Notes: generated by a model not told the origin, from the sequence alone. Positions 17,980 to 28,489 are shown, counted from the first letter of the stretch. The stretch: 64,000 nucleotides of DNA from JANPIX01 sp031425195 (GCA_031425195.1 JANPIX010000017.1:164868-228867), one strand, 5' to 3'. Numbers and translations are program-made.

Positions 17980-18558
17980 GTGCCTCGGTCCCATTTTTGC
18001 GGCGGGCTTTGCCCTGCCGTTGACGTTCAATCCCTTTGACAGGGCCTGCATCCCCAGCGTCACGATCCCCATCGCGGCGCGCCTTTGGCCCGAAAGCCCA
18101 AGTGTGACTGGCAGGTCGTTCCCCGTGTCGCCACTATATCTGGTAGACAATTTGGCGACCTACCCAAGGTGCGGTAAGTTGCGGCAAGTTTCAAAGGAAA
18201 TTTTTGACGTGAACGTAGATTTAATCCTTGACCCGAACCCGCGATTGCGCGGCCCCCGGATGGCGCGGCTTCAAGCCGGATCAGCAGATACTGTGGATAA
18301 GAGCGGGACAAAATCCGGGGCTACCGAAATTCCCTTTGATCGTCGCAGGGTTGCCAGACTGGTTTCACAGGCTGCTGAAAGGGGGCGAATCTGGTCGCCG
18401 CACCAAGGCACTGACACGGAACCCCACGAATCGTGATAAAACTGTTACAGCAATCACCACAGACGACGGTGCCCTAGCCATCAACGGATAAGCCCGTTCA
18501 GTTGGCGATATTGCATCGTCAGCTTTTCAATCCGGCCCGTTTAACCTAAAGCGCAGTC
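17980..18558. other. nrdJ-fur intergenic region with a perfect DnaA box
   Basis: This gene-free stretch separates the divergent nrdJ and fur. It contains the nrdJ leader (to about 18130), the NrdR-like box, and at 18292-18300 TGTGGATAA, which is the complement of the perfect DnaA box TTATCCACA. Open frames here are short, disagree with codon use of the neighbours and have no recognisable product. I looked for a cobalamin riboswitch in the nrdJ leader and did not find the conserved box sequences. The fur promoter must also lie here, but I see no strong boxes. Confidence 0.5.
18131..18146 (-). promoter_or_regulatory. Candidate NrdR box in the nrdJ promoter
   Basis: The plus-strand text CCACTATATCTGGTAG fits the NrdR consensus pattern CwAtATaTwG at its core. 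It includes TATAGT on the minus strand, a possible -10 element of nrdJ, so a bound repressor would block the promoter. It is about 150 bases upstream of the start codon. NrdR normally uses two boxes; I could not find a convincing second one. Confidence 0.5.
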
Positions 18559-18975
18559 ATGACCGACAAGACCATCCTGACAAGGTGCGAAGCCAAGGGG
18601 CTTCGAATGACCGATCAACGGCGCGTGGTAGCGCTGGTGATCGGGGCGGCGGACGATCATCCCGATGTGGAAGAACTGTACGCCCGCGCCGCCGCCATCG
18701 ACCCGAAAATCTCTCTCGCGACTGTTTATCGCACGGTCAAACTTTTCGAAGAGGCGGGCCTGTTGGAGCGTCACGAATTCGGCGACGGGCGCGCCCGGTA
18801 CGAAGACGCGGAACGTGACCATCACGACCATCTGATCGATGTCAACACCGGGCAGGTCATCGAATTCGTCGACCCCGAGATTGAAGCGCTGCAGGAACGG
18901 ATCGCAGCGCGGCTGGGGTATCGGCTGATCGGCCACCGCCTGGAACTGCTGGGCGTTCCGGTCAAAAAGGGTTGA
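18559..18975 (+). CDS. fur: Fur-family metal-responsive regulator (Fur/Mur)
   Basis: A 138-residue repressor. The winged-helix part contains ISLATVYRTVKLFEEAGLLE, and the metal-binding part has the histidine cluster ERDHHDHLIDV. In Rhodobacterales the protein with this layout acts mainly on manganese uptake genes (Mur), while iron control falls more to Irr and RirA-type regulators, so either name is possible. It is not Irr, whose N-terminus and histidine pattern differ. Three bases separate it from the downstream transporter gene, so they are likely co-transcribed. Confidence 0.85.
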   Translation: MTDKTILTRCEAKGLRMTDQRRVVALVIGAADDHPDVEELYARAAAIDPKISLATVYRTVKLFEEAGLLERHEFGDGRARYEDAERDHHDHLIDVNTGQVIEFVDPEIEALQERIAARLGYRLIGHRLELLGVPVKKG

Positions 18976-18978
18976 CCG

Positions 18979-19875
18979 TTGGAACGCGATAATCTGCGCG
19001 GCAGCCTGCTTATGGTTCTGGCCATGGCGGTGTTCGCCCTGGAAGACATGTTTTTCAAATGGGCGGCGGTTGGATTGCCCATCGGGCAGATCCTGCTGGC
19101 GTCGGGCCTGTTTGGCTGGGCGGTTTTCGCCATCATGGCCCGGCGTCAGGGGGCACGCACCTTTACCCGTGCGGCGCTGCACCCTGCCGTGCTGTGCCGC
19201 AACGCGGGCGAGGTGATCGGCAGTATCGCCTACCTGACGGCCCTGGCGTCCGTGCCCCTTGCCACGGTTTCGGCCGTCTTGCAGGCGATGCCCCTTGCCG
19301 TGACGCTGGGCGCCGCCTTGTTCATGGGTGAAAAGGTGGGCTGGCGTCGCTGGACGGCGATTGCCGTGGGCTTTGCCGGTGTTTTGATGGTGATTCGTCC
19401 CGGCATGGTGGGCTTTGACAGTAATCTTCTGTGGGTGCTGATCACGGTGCCTGCGCTCGCCCTGCGCGATCTCGCGTCGCGGCGTGTGCCCGCCGACAGC
19501 ACGACGGCGCAGGTGTCGGCCTGGGGCTTGATGTCAGTGGCGGCGCTTGGCGCGGCGCTTCTGATCCTTGGGCCCGCACCCATCTGGCCGTCGATATGGC
19601 AGGCAGGCGTTCTTCTTGGAGCGCTGATATTCGGCACCATCGGCTATTGGGCGATCACCGCCGCAAGCCGTTTGGGTGAAGTGTCCATCGTTGCACCCTA
19701 CCGTTACACAAGGCTGCTATTCGCGATCCTGATCGGGGCTTTCGTCTTTGCTGAATGGCCGGACAGGCAGACAATGGTTGGCGCAGGTTTGATCATCGGG
19801 GCGGGCATCTACAGTTTTCTGCGGGAACGCGCCCGATTGCGGCAGGCGCGCGCCCTTTCCTTGCAATCACGTTAG
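18979..19875 (+). CDS. EamA/RhaT-type DMT transporter
   Basis: A 298-residue membrane protein with about ten hydrophobic segments in two EamA repeats. It starts with MERDNLRGSLLMVLAMAVFA and has the repeat hallmark ATVSAVLQAMPLAVTLGA. The best start is TTG at 18979, three bases after the fur stop; no ATG is available without cutting the first helix. DMT carriers export metabolites or amino acids; the substrate here is unknown. Linkage with fur might suggest metal-linked control, but no site shows it. Confidence 0.8.
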   Translation: MERDNLRGSLLMVLAMAVFALEDMFFKWAAVGLPIGQILLASGLFGWAVFAIMARRQGARTFTRAALHPAVLCRNAGEVIGSIAYLTALASVPLATVSAVLQAMPLAVTLGAALFMGEKVGWRRWTAIAVGFAGVLMVIRPGMVGFDSNLLWVLITVPALALRDLASRRVPADSTTAQVSAWGLMSVAALGAALLILGPAPIWPSIWQAGVLLGALIFGTIGYWAITAASRLGEVSIVAPYRYTRLLFAILIGAFVFAEWPDRQTMVGAGLIIGAGIYSFLRERARLRQARALSLQSR

Positions 19876-19914
19876 CGGTAGACACGGGCCGGACCCTTTG
19901 GGAGGACATTCATC

Positions 19915-21192
19915 ATGAGCACGATCATCGACATCCACGCGCGGGAAATCCTGGACAGCCGTGGCAATCCCACCATCGAGGTGGATGTGCATCTGGAAAG
20001 CGGGTCGATGGGCCGCGCTGCCGTGCCATCAGGCGCGTCGACTGGCGCACATGAGGCGGTAGAACGCCGCGACGGCGACAAGAAACGCTACATGGGCAAG
20101 GGCGTGCTGGAGGCCGTGGCCGCCGTGAACGGAGAAATCGCCGAGGCGTTGATGGGCTATGATGCAACCGAACAGGTTGGCATCGACCGCACCATGATCG
20201 AGATGGACGGCACACCGAACAAGGGCCGGCTTGGCGCAAATGCGATCCTTGGCGTTTCCCTTGCGGTGGCAAAGGCCGCAGCCGACGTGACCGGACAACC
20301 GCTGTTCCGCTATGTCGGCGGGACGCAGGCCCATATCCTTCCGGTGCCGATGATGAACATCATCAACGGCGGCGAACACGCCGATAACCCGATCGACATT
20401 CAGGAATTCATGATCATGCCGGTCGCGGCCACCAACATCCGCGAGGCTGTGCGGATGGGGTCGGAAGTGTTCCACACGCTCAAGAAAGAACTGTCTGCCG
20501 CAGGCCACAACACCGGCATCGGCGACGAAGGCGGCTTTGCACCGAACCTTAGCTCTGCCCGCGAAGCCCTTGATTTCATTCTGCGTTCCATCGAAAAAGC
20601 GGGCTACAAACCGGGGCAGGATATCTATCTTGCGCTGGATTGTGCGGCCACCGAATACTTCAAGGGTGGCAAGTATGAGATGAAGGGCGAAGGCAAATCG
20701 CTTTCCGTTCAGGAAAACGTGGCCTATCTTGCAGCCCTTGCCGCTGATTACCCGATCATCAGCATTGAAGACGGCTGTTCCGAAGACGATTGGGAAGGCT
20801 GGAAGTTGCTGACGCAAACCCTTGGCAACAAGATACAATTGGTCGGCGACGATCTGTTCGTGACCAACCCCAAACGGCTTGCCATGGGGATTGCCGACCA
20901 CTGCGCCAATGCCATGCTGGTCAAGGTCAACCAGATTGGTACCCTGACCGAAACGCTGGCGGCCGTCGATATGGCGCACCGGGCTGGCTTCAAGAACGTG
21001 ATGAGCCATCGTTCCGGTGAAACCGAAGATTCGACCATTGCCGATCTGGCCGTGGCCACCAACTGCGGGCAGATCAAGACCGGGTCGCTGTCGCGGTCGG
21101 ACCGTCTGGCCAAATACAACCAGTTGATCCGGATCGAGGAAATGCTGGGTGAAACGGCAGTATATGCCGGGCGTGGCATCCTGAAAGCGTGA
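19915..21192 (+). CDS. eno: Enolase
   Basis: A 425-residue glycolytic enzyme interconverting 2-phosphoglycerate and phosphoenolpyruvate, Mg-dependent and cytoplasmic. Landmarks are DSRGNPTIEVDV, the acid residues in GDEGGFAPNL, SIEDGCSEDDW, and the C-terminal SHRSGETEDSTIADLAV. GGGAGGACATTC precedes the ATG, a good ribosome binding site. The stop codon overlaps a GTG start of a cupin gene, implying coupling. pgk and fba lie 5-8 kb further on, but are not in the same operon. Confidence 0.97.
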   Translation: MSTIIDIHAREILDSRGNPTIEVDVHLESGSMGRAAVPSGASTGAHEAVERRDGDKKRYMGKGVLEAVAAVNGEIAEALMGYDATEQVGIDRTMIEMDGTPNKGRLGANAILGVSLAVAKAAADVTGQPLFRYVGGTQAHILPVPMMNIINGGEHADNPIDIQEFMIMPVAATNIREAVRMGSEVFHTLKKELSAAGHNTGIGDEGGFAPNLSSAREALDFILRSIEKAGYKPGQDIYLALDCAATEYFKGGKYEMKGEGKSLSVQENVAYLAALAADYPIISIEDGCSEDDWEGWKLLTQTLGNKIQLVGDDLFVTNPKRLAMGIADHCANAMLVKVNQIGTLTETLAAVDMAHRAGFKNVMSHRSGETEDSTIADLAVATNCGQIKTGSLSRSDRLAKYNQLIRIEEMLGETAVYAGRGILKA

Positions 21193-21611
21193 CCACCGCG
21201 AAAGACCTGATTGCAGCACTTGATCTGGCCCCCCATCCCGAGGGGGGCTGGTTCCGGCAAACCTGGGTCGCAGATGCGCCCGGTCGGCCTTCAGGGACAT
21301 GCATCTATTTCCTGTTACAGGCGGGCGGGTCCAGCCACTGGCACCGGGTCGACGCCACGGAAATCTGGCATTTTCACAGTGGCGCGCCCTTGGTGCTGCG
21401 CATTGCCGAAACTGGCGCCGGGCCAGCACAGCGGATCAGCCTCGGCCCCGATGTCATGGCGGGCGACATGCCGCAGGCCATTGTCCCGAAAGGATGGTGG
21501 CAGGCGGCGGTGACCACTGGCGACTGGACGCTGGTCAGTTGCACTGTCAGCCCCGGATTTGATTTTGCGGGCTTTGACCTTGCGCCGCCGGGATTCGACA
21601 TTCCGGGTTAG
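21189..21611 (+). CDS. Cupin protein of the DUF985 family
   Basis: A 140-residue protein with a cupin barrel: histidine-rich SSHWHRVDATEIWHFHSGAP and the C-terminal FDFAGFDLA typical of DUF985. The starting GTG overlaps the enolase stop (GTGA). Some members bind metal or sugar ligands; no reaction can be assigned. It is probably co-expressed with eno at low level. Confidence 0.8.
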   Translation: MTTAKDLIAALDLAPHPEGGWFRQTWVADAPGRPSGTCIYFLLQAGGSSHWHRVDATEIWHFHSGAPLVLRIAETGAGPAQRISLGPDVMAGDMPQAIVPKGWWQAAVTTGDWTLVSCTVSPGFDFAGFDLAPPGFDIPG

Positions 21612-21702
21612 CCTGCGGCCTGCCATTGTATCGGGCACAAGTTTGAAATGGCCCCGCATGCCCGGATGCCGTAAGCCGCCTGCAATCAATAGGCAGACGT
21701 CC

Positions 21703-22626
21703 ATGGCCGATCCCGTTCCCTCCCCGCTCCCGAAAAACGAAGACAGCCCGCGCGGGTTTGCCTTTGCGCTGACCGCCTATTTCATATGGGGGTTTCTGCC
21801 CGTGTATATGAAGGCGATGGCGCATATGCCCGCCGCAGAGGTGATCGCCCACCGCATCATCTGGTCAGTGCCGATTGCCGGTCTGGTTCTGCTGGTCCTT
21901 GGACGGACTGCCGAACTGCGGGTCGCGATCCGCACCCCCAGAATGCTTGGAATGGCGGCGCTTACAGCGCTGATCATCTCGGTCAACTGGGGCATCTATG
22001 TCTGGGCGATCCAGTCAGGCCATGCGCTTGACGCGGCACTGGGCTATTACATAAACCCGTTGTTCAGCATCTTTCTGGGGGCCGTCCTCCTTGGCGAGCG
22101 GTTGGACAGGATCCAGAAGGCCGCCATCGCGCTGGCCACTTTGGCCGTCATCGTGCTCACCATCGACGCCGGGCGGCTGCCTTTCGTCGCCCTTGCGCTG
22201 ACGTTCAGCTGGGCCGCCTATGCGTTTCTGAAAAAGCAGCTTCCGATCGGCCCCAATCAGGGCTTCATGCTGGAGGTGCTGATCCTGCTTCCCCTGGCAC
22301 TTGGTTACACCGCATGGCTGATCGGGCGGGGCGAATCGCATTTCTGGGTTGGCAATCCTGTGGACACGATCCTGCTGCTGGGCTGCGGTCTGATCACTGC
22401 TGTCCCGTTGATGATGTATGCCAACGGCGCGAAACTGCTGCGCCTGTCGACCATCGGCATCCTGCAATACATCGCACCCACGATGATCTTCCTGACGGCG
22501 GTGTTCATTTTCGGCGAACCGTTCGGAAGCGCGCGGATGATCGCCTTTCCGATGATCTGGGCGGCACTGGCGCTTTATACATTCGCTCTTGTCCGGCAGG
22601 CCCGGCTCAGGCCGCAGGCCGACTGA
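21703..22626 (+). CDS. rarD: RarD-type EamA transporter
   Basis: A 307-residue DMT carrier with about ten transmembrane segments. The RarD signature is visible in GFAFALTAYFIWGFLPVYMK and NWGIYVWAIQSGHALDAALG. RarD proteins (chloramphenicol-sensitivity family) are thought to be exporters of unknown substrate. The ATG at 21703 begins just ahead of the first helix; the frame is open further upstream but the extra sequence is not membrane-like. Its 3' end overlaps the convergent anmK by 20 bases. Confidence 0.87.
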   Translation: MADPVPSPLPKNEDSPRGFAFALTAYFIWGFLPVYMKAMAHMPAAEVIAHRIIWSVPIAGLVLLVLGRTAELRVAIRTPRMLGMAALTALIISVNWGIYVWAIQSGHALDAALGYYINPLFSIFLGAVLLGERLDRIQKAAIALATLAVIVLTIDAGRLPFVALALTFSWAAYAFLKKQLPIGPNQGFMLEVLILLPLALGYTAWLIGRGESHFWVGNPVDTILLLGCGLITAVPLMMYANGAKLLRLSTIGILQYIAPTMIFLTAVFIFGEPFGSARMIAFPMIWAALALYTFALVRQARLRPQAD

Positions 22627-23707
22627 TCTGCCCACCCGCAATGGCCGCCGACACCCCCGTGGTGCTGGGGGCCGATGTGGGCAGGCCGCGCATCACCCGC
22701 ACGGCAAGATAGGCAAAGGCCTGCGCTTCCAGCATGTCGCCATTCAGCCCCACATGTTCCACCGGATAAACCGGTGCCGGGATCGCATTGGCCAGCATCT
22801 GCATCAGCGTGCCGTTCAGCCGTCCACCACCGGTGATCAGCATCTGTGACACGGGCTGCGGGAAATACCCGATCCCACGCCGCACCGCGGCTGCGGCAGC
22901 GGCGGTCAGGGTGGCGGCTGCATCCGCGTCGGACAAATGTGCCACGGCACCGATCAGGTTCGAAAAATCGTCGCGGTCCAAGGACTTGGGCGGGGCGCGA
23001 AAGAAATAGGCCTGATCCATGAACCGCGCGAGCACACCGCCATCCGGCTGTCCGCTGGCGGCAAGCCTGCCGCCGTCATCCCGGCTTTCGCCGCGCCGCA
23101 CCATCATCAGATCATTCACAGGCGCGTTGGCCGGCCCGGTGTCAAAGGCAAGACAGGCCCCCGGTTCCTCGGGCAGTTCCACCGCAGGATCGACCCATGT
23201 CAGATTGCCCACCCCCCCAAGATTGAGAAAGGCAATCGGCCCCTCGGCCCCGATGAAACGGGCACAGGCATGATGATAGAACGGGGCCAAAGGCGCGCCC
23301 TGCCCGCCCAAGGCCACATCGTTCGTGCGAAAATCCCACACGACCGGCAGATCAAGCGCCGCCGCCAGAACCGCGCCCGACCCGGCCTGATGCGTGCCAC
23401 GCCCGCCCGGATCATGCGCAAGGGTCTGCCCGTGAAATCCCACGACATCGACCCCATGAAACCGCGACAACAGTTCGGCATGGGCGTTTTCCACCACTTC
23501 GGCGGCAAGACGCACCGGCGCGTCGCCGGGCCATGAACCCAAGGCATCGCGCAGAATGGCCTGCTCTTCGGCGGAATAGGGACGATAGGCCGTGTCACCA
23601 AAGGCCAGAATGTCGTGCCCGTCTGTGCGCAACAAGGCGGCGTCGACCCCGTCAAGCGATGTGCCCGACATTGTTCCAAGCGCCCAGATCGCGTCGTCTT
23701 TCATCAT
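22607..23707 (-). CDS. anmK: Anhydro-N-acetylmuramic acid kinase
   Basis: A 366-residue cytoplasmic kinase that hydrates and phosphorylates anhydroMurNAc during cell-wall recycling. The ATP-binding N-terminus is GTMSGTSLDGVDAALL, followed by GFHGQTLAHDP, NLGGVGNLTW and FDTGPANAPVNDLM, the normal order for the family. Two adjacent ATGs (23707 and 23704) are possible. It is divergent from tyrS (59 bases apart) and its end overlaps the rarD end on the other strand. Confidence 0.93.
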   Translation of the reverse strand: MMKDDAIWALGTMSGTSLDGVDAALLRTDGHDILAFGDTAYRPYSAEEQAILRDALGSWPGDAPVRLAAEVVENAHAELLSRFHGVDVVGFHGQTLAHDPGGRGTHQAGSGAVLAAALDLPVVWDFRTNDVALGGQGAPLAPFYHHACARFIGAEGPIAFLNLGGVGNLTWVDPAVELPEEPGACLAFDTGPANAPVNDLMMVRRGESRDDGGRLAASGQPDGGVLARFMDQAYFFRAPPKSLDRDDFSNLIGAVAHLSDADAAATLTAAAAAAVRRGIGYFPQPVSQMLITGGGRLNGTLMQMLANAIPAPVYPVEHVGLNGDMLEAQAFAYLAVRVMRGLPTSAPSTTGVSAAIAGGQISRPAA

Positions 23708-23766
23708 GCCCTTCCCCTGCGCCTGCGCGCTCGGTATATCCCTGCCGATAAAGACATGAGGCCGCA

Positions 23767-25017
23767 ATGACCTATCACCCGAAATCCGACTTCCTCCATG
23801 TGATCATCGAACGCGGGTTCCTGGCGGATTGCACCGATCTGCAATCGCTTGACGCGGCGCTGGTGGCTGGCGTCGTGCCTGCCTACATCGGGTATGATGC
23901 AACGGCGGCCAGTCTTCATGTCGGCCATCTGCTGAACATCATGTTGCTGCGCTGGCTGCAAAAGACCGGGGGCAAGCCCATCACCCTGATGGGGGGCGGC
24001 ACGACAAAGGTGGGCGACCCGTCGTTCCGCGCCGATGAGCGGCCATTGTTGTCTGCCGATCAGATCAACGCCAACATCGCAGGCATGGGTCAGGTGTTCG
24101 GGCGCTACCTTTCCTATGGCGGCCGTGCCACCGATGCCGTGATGCTCAACAACGCCGAATGGCTCGACGGGCTGAACTACCTCGATTTCCTGCGGGACAT
24201 CGGGCGGCACTTTTCGATCAACCGGATGCTGTCGTTCGAGTCGGTGAAATCGCGGCTGGATCGCGAACAGTCGCTTTCGTTTCTTGAATTCAACTACATG
24301 ATCCTGCAGGCCTATGATTTTCTGGAATTGCACCGTCGCCACGGCTGCCTGTTGCAGATGGGCGGGTCGGATCAGTGGGGCAACATCATCAACGGGATCG
24401 ACCTGACGCGCCGTGTCATCGACCACGAAATCTTTGGCCTCACGACGCCGCTGCTGACCACCAGTGACGGGCGGAAGATGGGCAAATCACAGGGCGGGGC
24501 CATCTGGCTGCGCGGCGATATGCTGTCACCCTATGAGTTCTGGCAGTTCTGGCGCAATTCGACCGACGCGGATGTGGGGCGTTTCCTTAAGCTTTATACC
24601 GACTTGCCGGTCGACGAATGTGACCGGCTGGCCGGTCTTGGCGGATCAGACATCAACGCAGCCAAGATCGTGCTGGCGAACGAAGTGACGGGTCTGCTGC
24701 ATGGGCCAGAGGCGGCGCAAGCCGCCGAGGCGACAGCGCGGGAAGTGTTTGAACGGGGCGGCGTGGGCGATGATCTGCCCACCTTCCTGTTGTCGGCCGC
24801 CGATGTGTCGGAAGGTGTCACGATTGCACAGCTTTTCGTGCGCGCGGGGCTGGCGAAATCCGGCAAGGATGCGAAACGCCTGATTGCCGAAGGCGGCGCG
24901 CGTCTGAACGATGATGTTGTGATGGATGCCGGGCAGATGATCGGCGCGGGCGAACTTGCCGATCCCGTCAAGCTGACGGCGGGGCGCAAGCGGCACGCCC
25001 TTGTCATGCTGGGCTGA
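23767..25017 (+). CDS. tyrS: Tyrosyl-tRNA synthetase
   Basis: A 416-residue class I aminoacyl-tRNA synthetase. The HIGH-type motif is HVGHL, the tyrosine pocket is IGYDATAASLHVGH and GGSDQWGN, and the KMSKS-type motif is KMGKS. An S4 RNA-binding domain is at the C-terminus (SGKDAKRLIAEGGARLNDD). It charges tRNA-Tyr in the cytoplasm. GAGG precedes the ATG, and a strong terminator follows. Confidence 0.97.
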   Translation: MTYHPKSDFLHVIIERGFLADCTDLQSLDAALVAGVVPAYIGYDATAASLHVGHLLNIMLLRWLQKTGGKPITLMGGGTTKVGDPSFRADERPLLSADQINANIAGMGQVFGRYLSYGGRATDAVMLNNAEWLDGLNYLDFLRDIGRHFSINRMLSFESVKSRLDREQSLSFLEFNYMILQAYDFLELHRRHGCLLQMGGSDQWGNIINGIDLTRRVIDHEIFGLTTPLLTTSDGRKMGKSQGGAIWLRGDMLSPYEFWQFWRNSTDADVGRFLKLYTDLPVDECDRLAGLGGSDINAAKIVLANEVTGLLHGPEAAQAAEATAREVFERGGVGDDLPTFLLSAADVSEGVTIAQLFVRAGLAKSGKDAKRLIAEGGARLNDDVVMDAGQMIGAGELADPVKLTAGRKRHALVMLG

Positions 25018-25032
25018 AATTGGCGAAAGGCA

Positions 25033-25063
25033 ACGGGGGGCGTTCACCCCCCGTGCGTTTTTT
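25033..25063 (+). terminator. Intrinsic terminator after tyrS
   Basis: Stem ACGGGGGG / CCCCCCGT with loop CGTTCA, then GCGTTTTTTC. It lies between the convergent tyrS and the secreted cyclophilin gene. Only the plus-strand side has the T-run. Confidence 0.9.
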
Positions 25064-25632
25064 CAAGGCGCGACGGTGACCTTTTCCATCCGGTCAGGGT
25101 CGGTAACAGAACCACTTTCCCCCTCGCCCTTCTTGATCGCATCCACGACGTCCATGCCGGAAATCACGCGGCCCACGACGGTGTATTGCCCATCCAGAAA
25201 CGTGCCCGGCGCGAACATGATGAAGAACTGGCTGTTGGCCGAATTCGGGTCGGACGAACGGGCCATCCCCACCACACCGCGATCAAAGCTGATCGACGAA
25301 AATTCGGACGGCAGATCCGGCTTGTCGGAACCGCCCATCCCCGCCATCGTTACGTCGCCGCCAACCTTGCCAAACTGCACGTCGCCCGTTTGCGCCATGA
25401 AGCCGTCGATCACGCGGTGGAACACCACGTTGTCATAGGCCCCTTCCGTCGCAAGCGCTGTAATTTGTGACACGTGCGAAGGTGCGACATCCGGCAAAAG
25501 ATCGATGACGATCTGCCCGGTGGTGCTGCCCGCAACATCGATCACAAGGTTTGGGCCCGGGCCATCGGTCACGTCCTGCGCAAATGCAGGTGATGCAACA
25601 AGGGCGGTTGCCAGAAGAAGGTTACGCCACAT
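25063..25632 (-). CDS. Periplasmic peptidyl-prolyl cis-trans isomerase (cyclophilin)
   Basis: A 189-residue cyclophilin with signal peptide MWRNLLLATALVASPAFA. The active-site arginine lies in VFHRVIDGFMAQTGD, and the typical NSANSQFFIMFA follows. It accelerates proline isomerisation in exported proteins. It is the second of a tandem pair: its start overlaps the end of the cytoplasmic paralogue by 11 bases. Sequence between the two has diverged, especially after GSDKPDLP, so it is not a recent duplication. Confidence 0.92.
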   Translation of the reverse strand: MWRNLLLATALVASPAFAQDVTDGPGPNLVIDVAGSTTGQIVIDLLPDVAPSHVSQITALATEGAYDNVVFHRVIDGFMAQTGDVQFGKVGGDVTMAGMGGSDKPDLPSEFSSISFDRGVVGMARSSDPNSANSQFFIMFAPGTFLDGQYTVVGRVISGMDVVDAIKKGEGESGSVTDPDRMEKVTVAP

Positions 25633-26131
25633 CTGCGGCCACCCGAACCTTGATCATCCGGTCAGGGTTCATCGGCGGCTCGCCACGGGCGATCTTGTCG
25701 ACGAATTCCATCCCGGAAATGACCTGGCCGTAAACAGTATACTGGCCGTTCAGGAAATCATTGTCCTTGAAGTTGATGAAGAACTGGCTGTTGGCCGAAT
25801 TCGGGCTTTGCGACCGGGCCGCGCCGATTGTGCCGCGTGCATGCGGAATGCGCCCAAACTCGGCCGGAACATCCGGGTGTTCCGATCCGCCTGTGCCGGC
25901 GCGGCGAAGGTTGAAATCCTTTTCCATGTTGCCGTTGGCAACATCGCCGGTTTGCGCCATGAAGCCGTCAATCACACGGTGAAAGCAGACGTTGTCATAA
26001 GCGCCCGCGCGCGCAAGGATTTTCATCCGTTCCGAATGTTTCGGTGCGACGTCAGGCAGCAGGGCCACGACGACATCGCCATCTTTCAGCGTGATGATGA
26101 TGGTGTTTTCCGGGTCTTTGATCTCGGCCAT
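25622..26131 (-). CDS. Cytoplasmic peptidyl-prolyl cis-trans isomerase (cyclophilin)
   Basis: A 169-residue cyclophilin without signal peptide. It has CFHRVIDGFMAQTGD and NSANSQFFINF, the catalytic and binding motifs. It assists folding of cytoplasmic proteins. It is the upstream member of the pair with the secreted cyclophilin (11-base overlap), and divergent from pgk across 121 bases. A GGAG site precedes the ATG on the minus strand. Confidence 0.92.
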   Translation of the reverse strand: MAEIKDPENTIIITLKDGDVVVALLPDVAPKHSERMKILARAGAYDNVCFHRVIDGFMAQTGDVANGNMEKDFNLRRAGTGGSEHPDVPAEFGRIPHARGTIGAARSQSPNSANSQFFINFKDNDFLNGQYTVYGQVISGMEFVDKIARGEPPMNPDRMIKVRVAADVA

Positions 26132-26252
26132 TTGGCGATCTCCTTTTTGATATGGCGGGCAACCTAAGGTCTAGGGCGGCCAAGGGGAAGGGCAAAGGTT
26201 GACGCGGCCTGCCTGTCGGGTCAGATGAAGCCTACCGCAGAAGGAGAACACC

Positions 26253-27434
<1,182 letters not shown>

Positions 27435-27559
27435 CGCCACTTCGGCGTTCCGCGCGGAACTGCCGGCGTCCGGGCGGCACCTCGCCTGACCCGACGATGG
27501 TACTTGCCCAAAGGCAGGTGGGCCTTTAACCCATTGGCAAGAGGATTGTGGAGGCGAAG

Positions 27560-28489
27560 ATGCGCACGACCAGAACAGTGCAGACCATTCTGCGGAACTA
27601 TGAAGGCGAAACTCCCGGCGTGAAGGGCAATCTGGCCCGCCTTCTGATGGAAGGAAAGCTGGGTGGCACAGGCAAAATGATCATTCTGCCGGTGGATCAG
27701 GGTTTCGAACATGGCCCGGCCCGCAGTTTTTCGGTCAACGCTGCCGCTTATGACCCGCATTACCATTATCAGATGGCACTGGACGCCGGGCTTTCCGCCT
27801 ATGCGGCACCGCTTGGCCCGCTGGAGGCCGGGGCCGATACGTTTGCAGGGCAGATTCCGACCATTCTGAAGGTCAACAGTTCCAACTCGCTTTTGCCCAA
27901 GATTGCCCCGAAAACGCAGGCGATCACGGCGACAGTGGACGATGCCCTGCGCCTTGGCTGTGCGGCCATTGGCTTCACCATTTATCCGGGGTCGTCGGCC
28001 AGTCTGGAAATGTTTGGCGACATCGCCGAAATGCGGCGCGAGGCGGCGGCAAAAGGCATTGCCACGGTCATCTGGTCTTATCCCCGGGGTGAGGATCTGG
28101 ACAAGGATGCCGAAACCGCCATGGACGTGACCGCTTATGCCGCCCATATCGCGGCCCTGCTGGGGGCGCATATCATCAAGGTCAAACTGTCCACCGACCA
28201 TCTGAGCCAACCCGAGGCAAAGAAGGCGTTCGAAGTCGGCAAGATCGAGATCAAGACACAGGCCGACCGGGTTCGCGAATGCGTGCGGTCTGTCCTGAAT
28301 GGGCGTCGCCTGATCGTGTTTTCGGGTGGTGCGGCCAAAGGGTCGGACGGGGTGCTTGACGATGCGCGCGCCATCCGCGACGGCGGCGGGAACGGATCGA
28401 TCATCGGGCGGAATTGTTTCCAGCGTCCCCGCGCGGAGGCGATGGCGATGTTGCAGCAGATGGTCGATATCTACAAAGGCCGCGGCTGA
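27560..28489 (+). CDS. fba: Class I fructose-bisphosphate aldolase
   Basis: A 309-residue DhnA/FbaB-type Schiff-base aldolase. The substrate and catalytic stretches are ILPVDQGFEHGPARSF, the lysine-containing HIIKVKLST, and the C-terminal GRNCFQRPR phosphate loop. It cleaves fructose 1,6-bisphosphate. I chose ATG at 27560 because GGAGG at 27550-27554 is spaced five bases before it; a GTG at 27548 in the same frame overlaps that site and is unlikely to be used. Confidence 0.93.
   Translation: MRTTRTVQTILRNYEGETPGVKGNLARLLMEGKLGGTGKMIILPVDQGFEHGPARSFSVNAAAYDPHYHYQMALDAGLSAYAAPLGPLEAGADTFAGQIPTILKVNSSNSLLPKIAPKTQAITATVDDALRLGCAAIGFTIYPGSSASLEMFGDIAEMRREAAAKGIATVIWSYPRGEDLDKDAETAMDVTAYAAHIAALLGAHIIKVKLSTDHLSQPEAKKAFEVGKIEIKTQADRVRECVRSVLNGRRLIVFSGGAAKGSDGVLDDARAIRDGGGNGSIIGRNCFQRPRAEAMAMLQQMVDIYKGRG

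Noticed and set aside
17980..18150. Cobalamin riboswitch in the nrdJ leader
   Set aside because: I searched the minus strand for the conserved B12-box text and the supporting stems and found only a partial CCTGCC resemblance.
18228..18491. 87-codon frame upstream of fur
   Set aside because: No ribosome binding site, no domain, and atypical composition; it also spans the DnaA box region.
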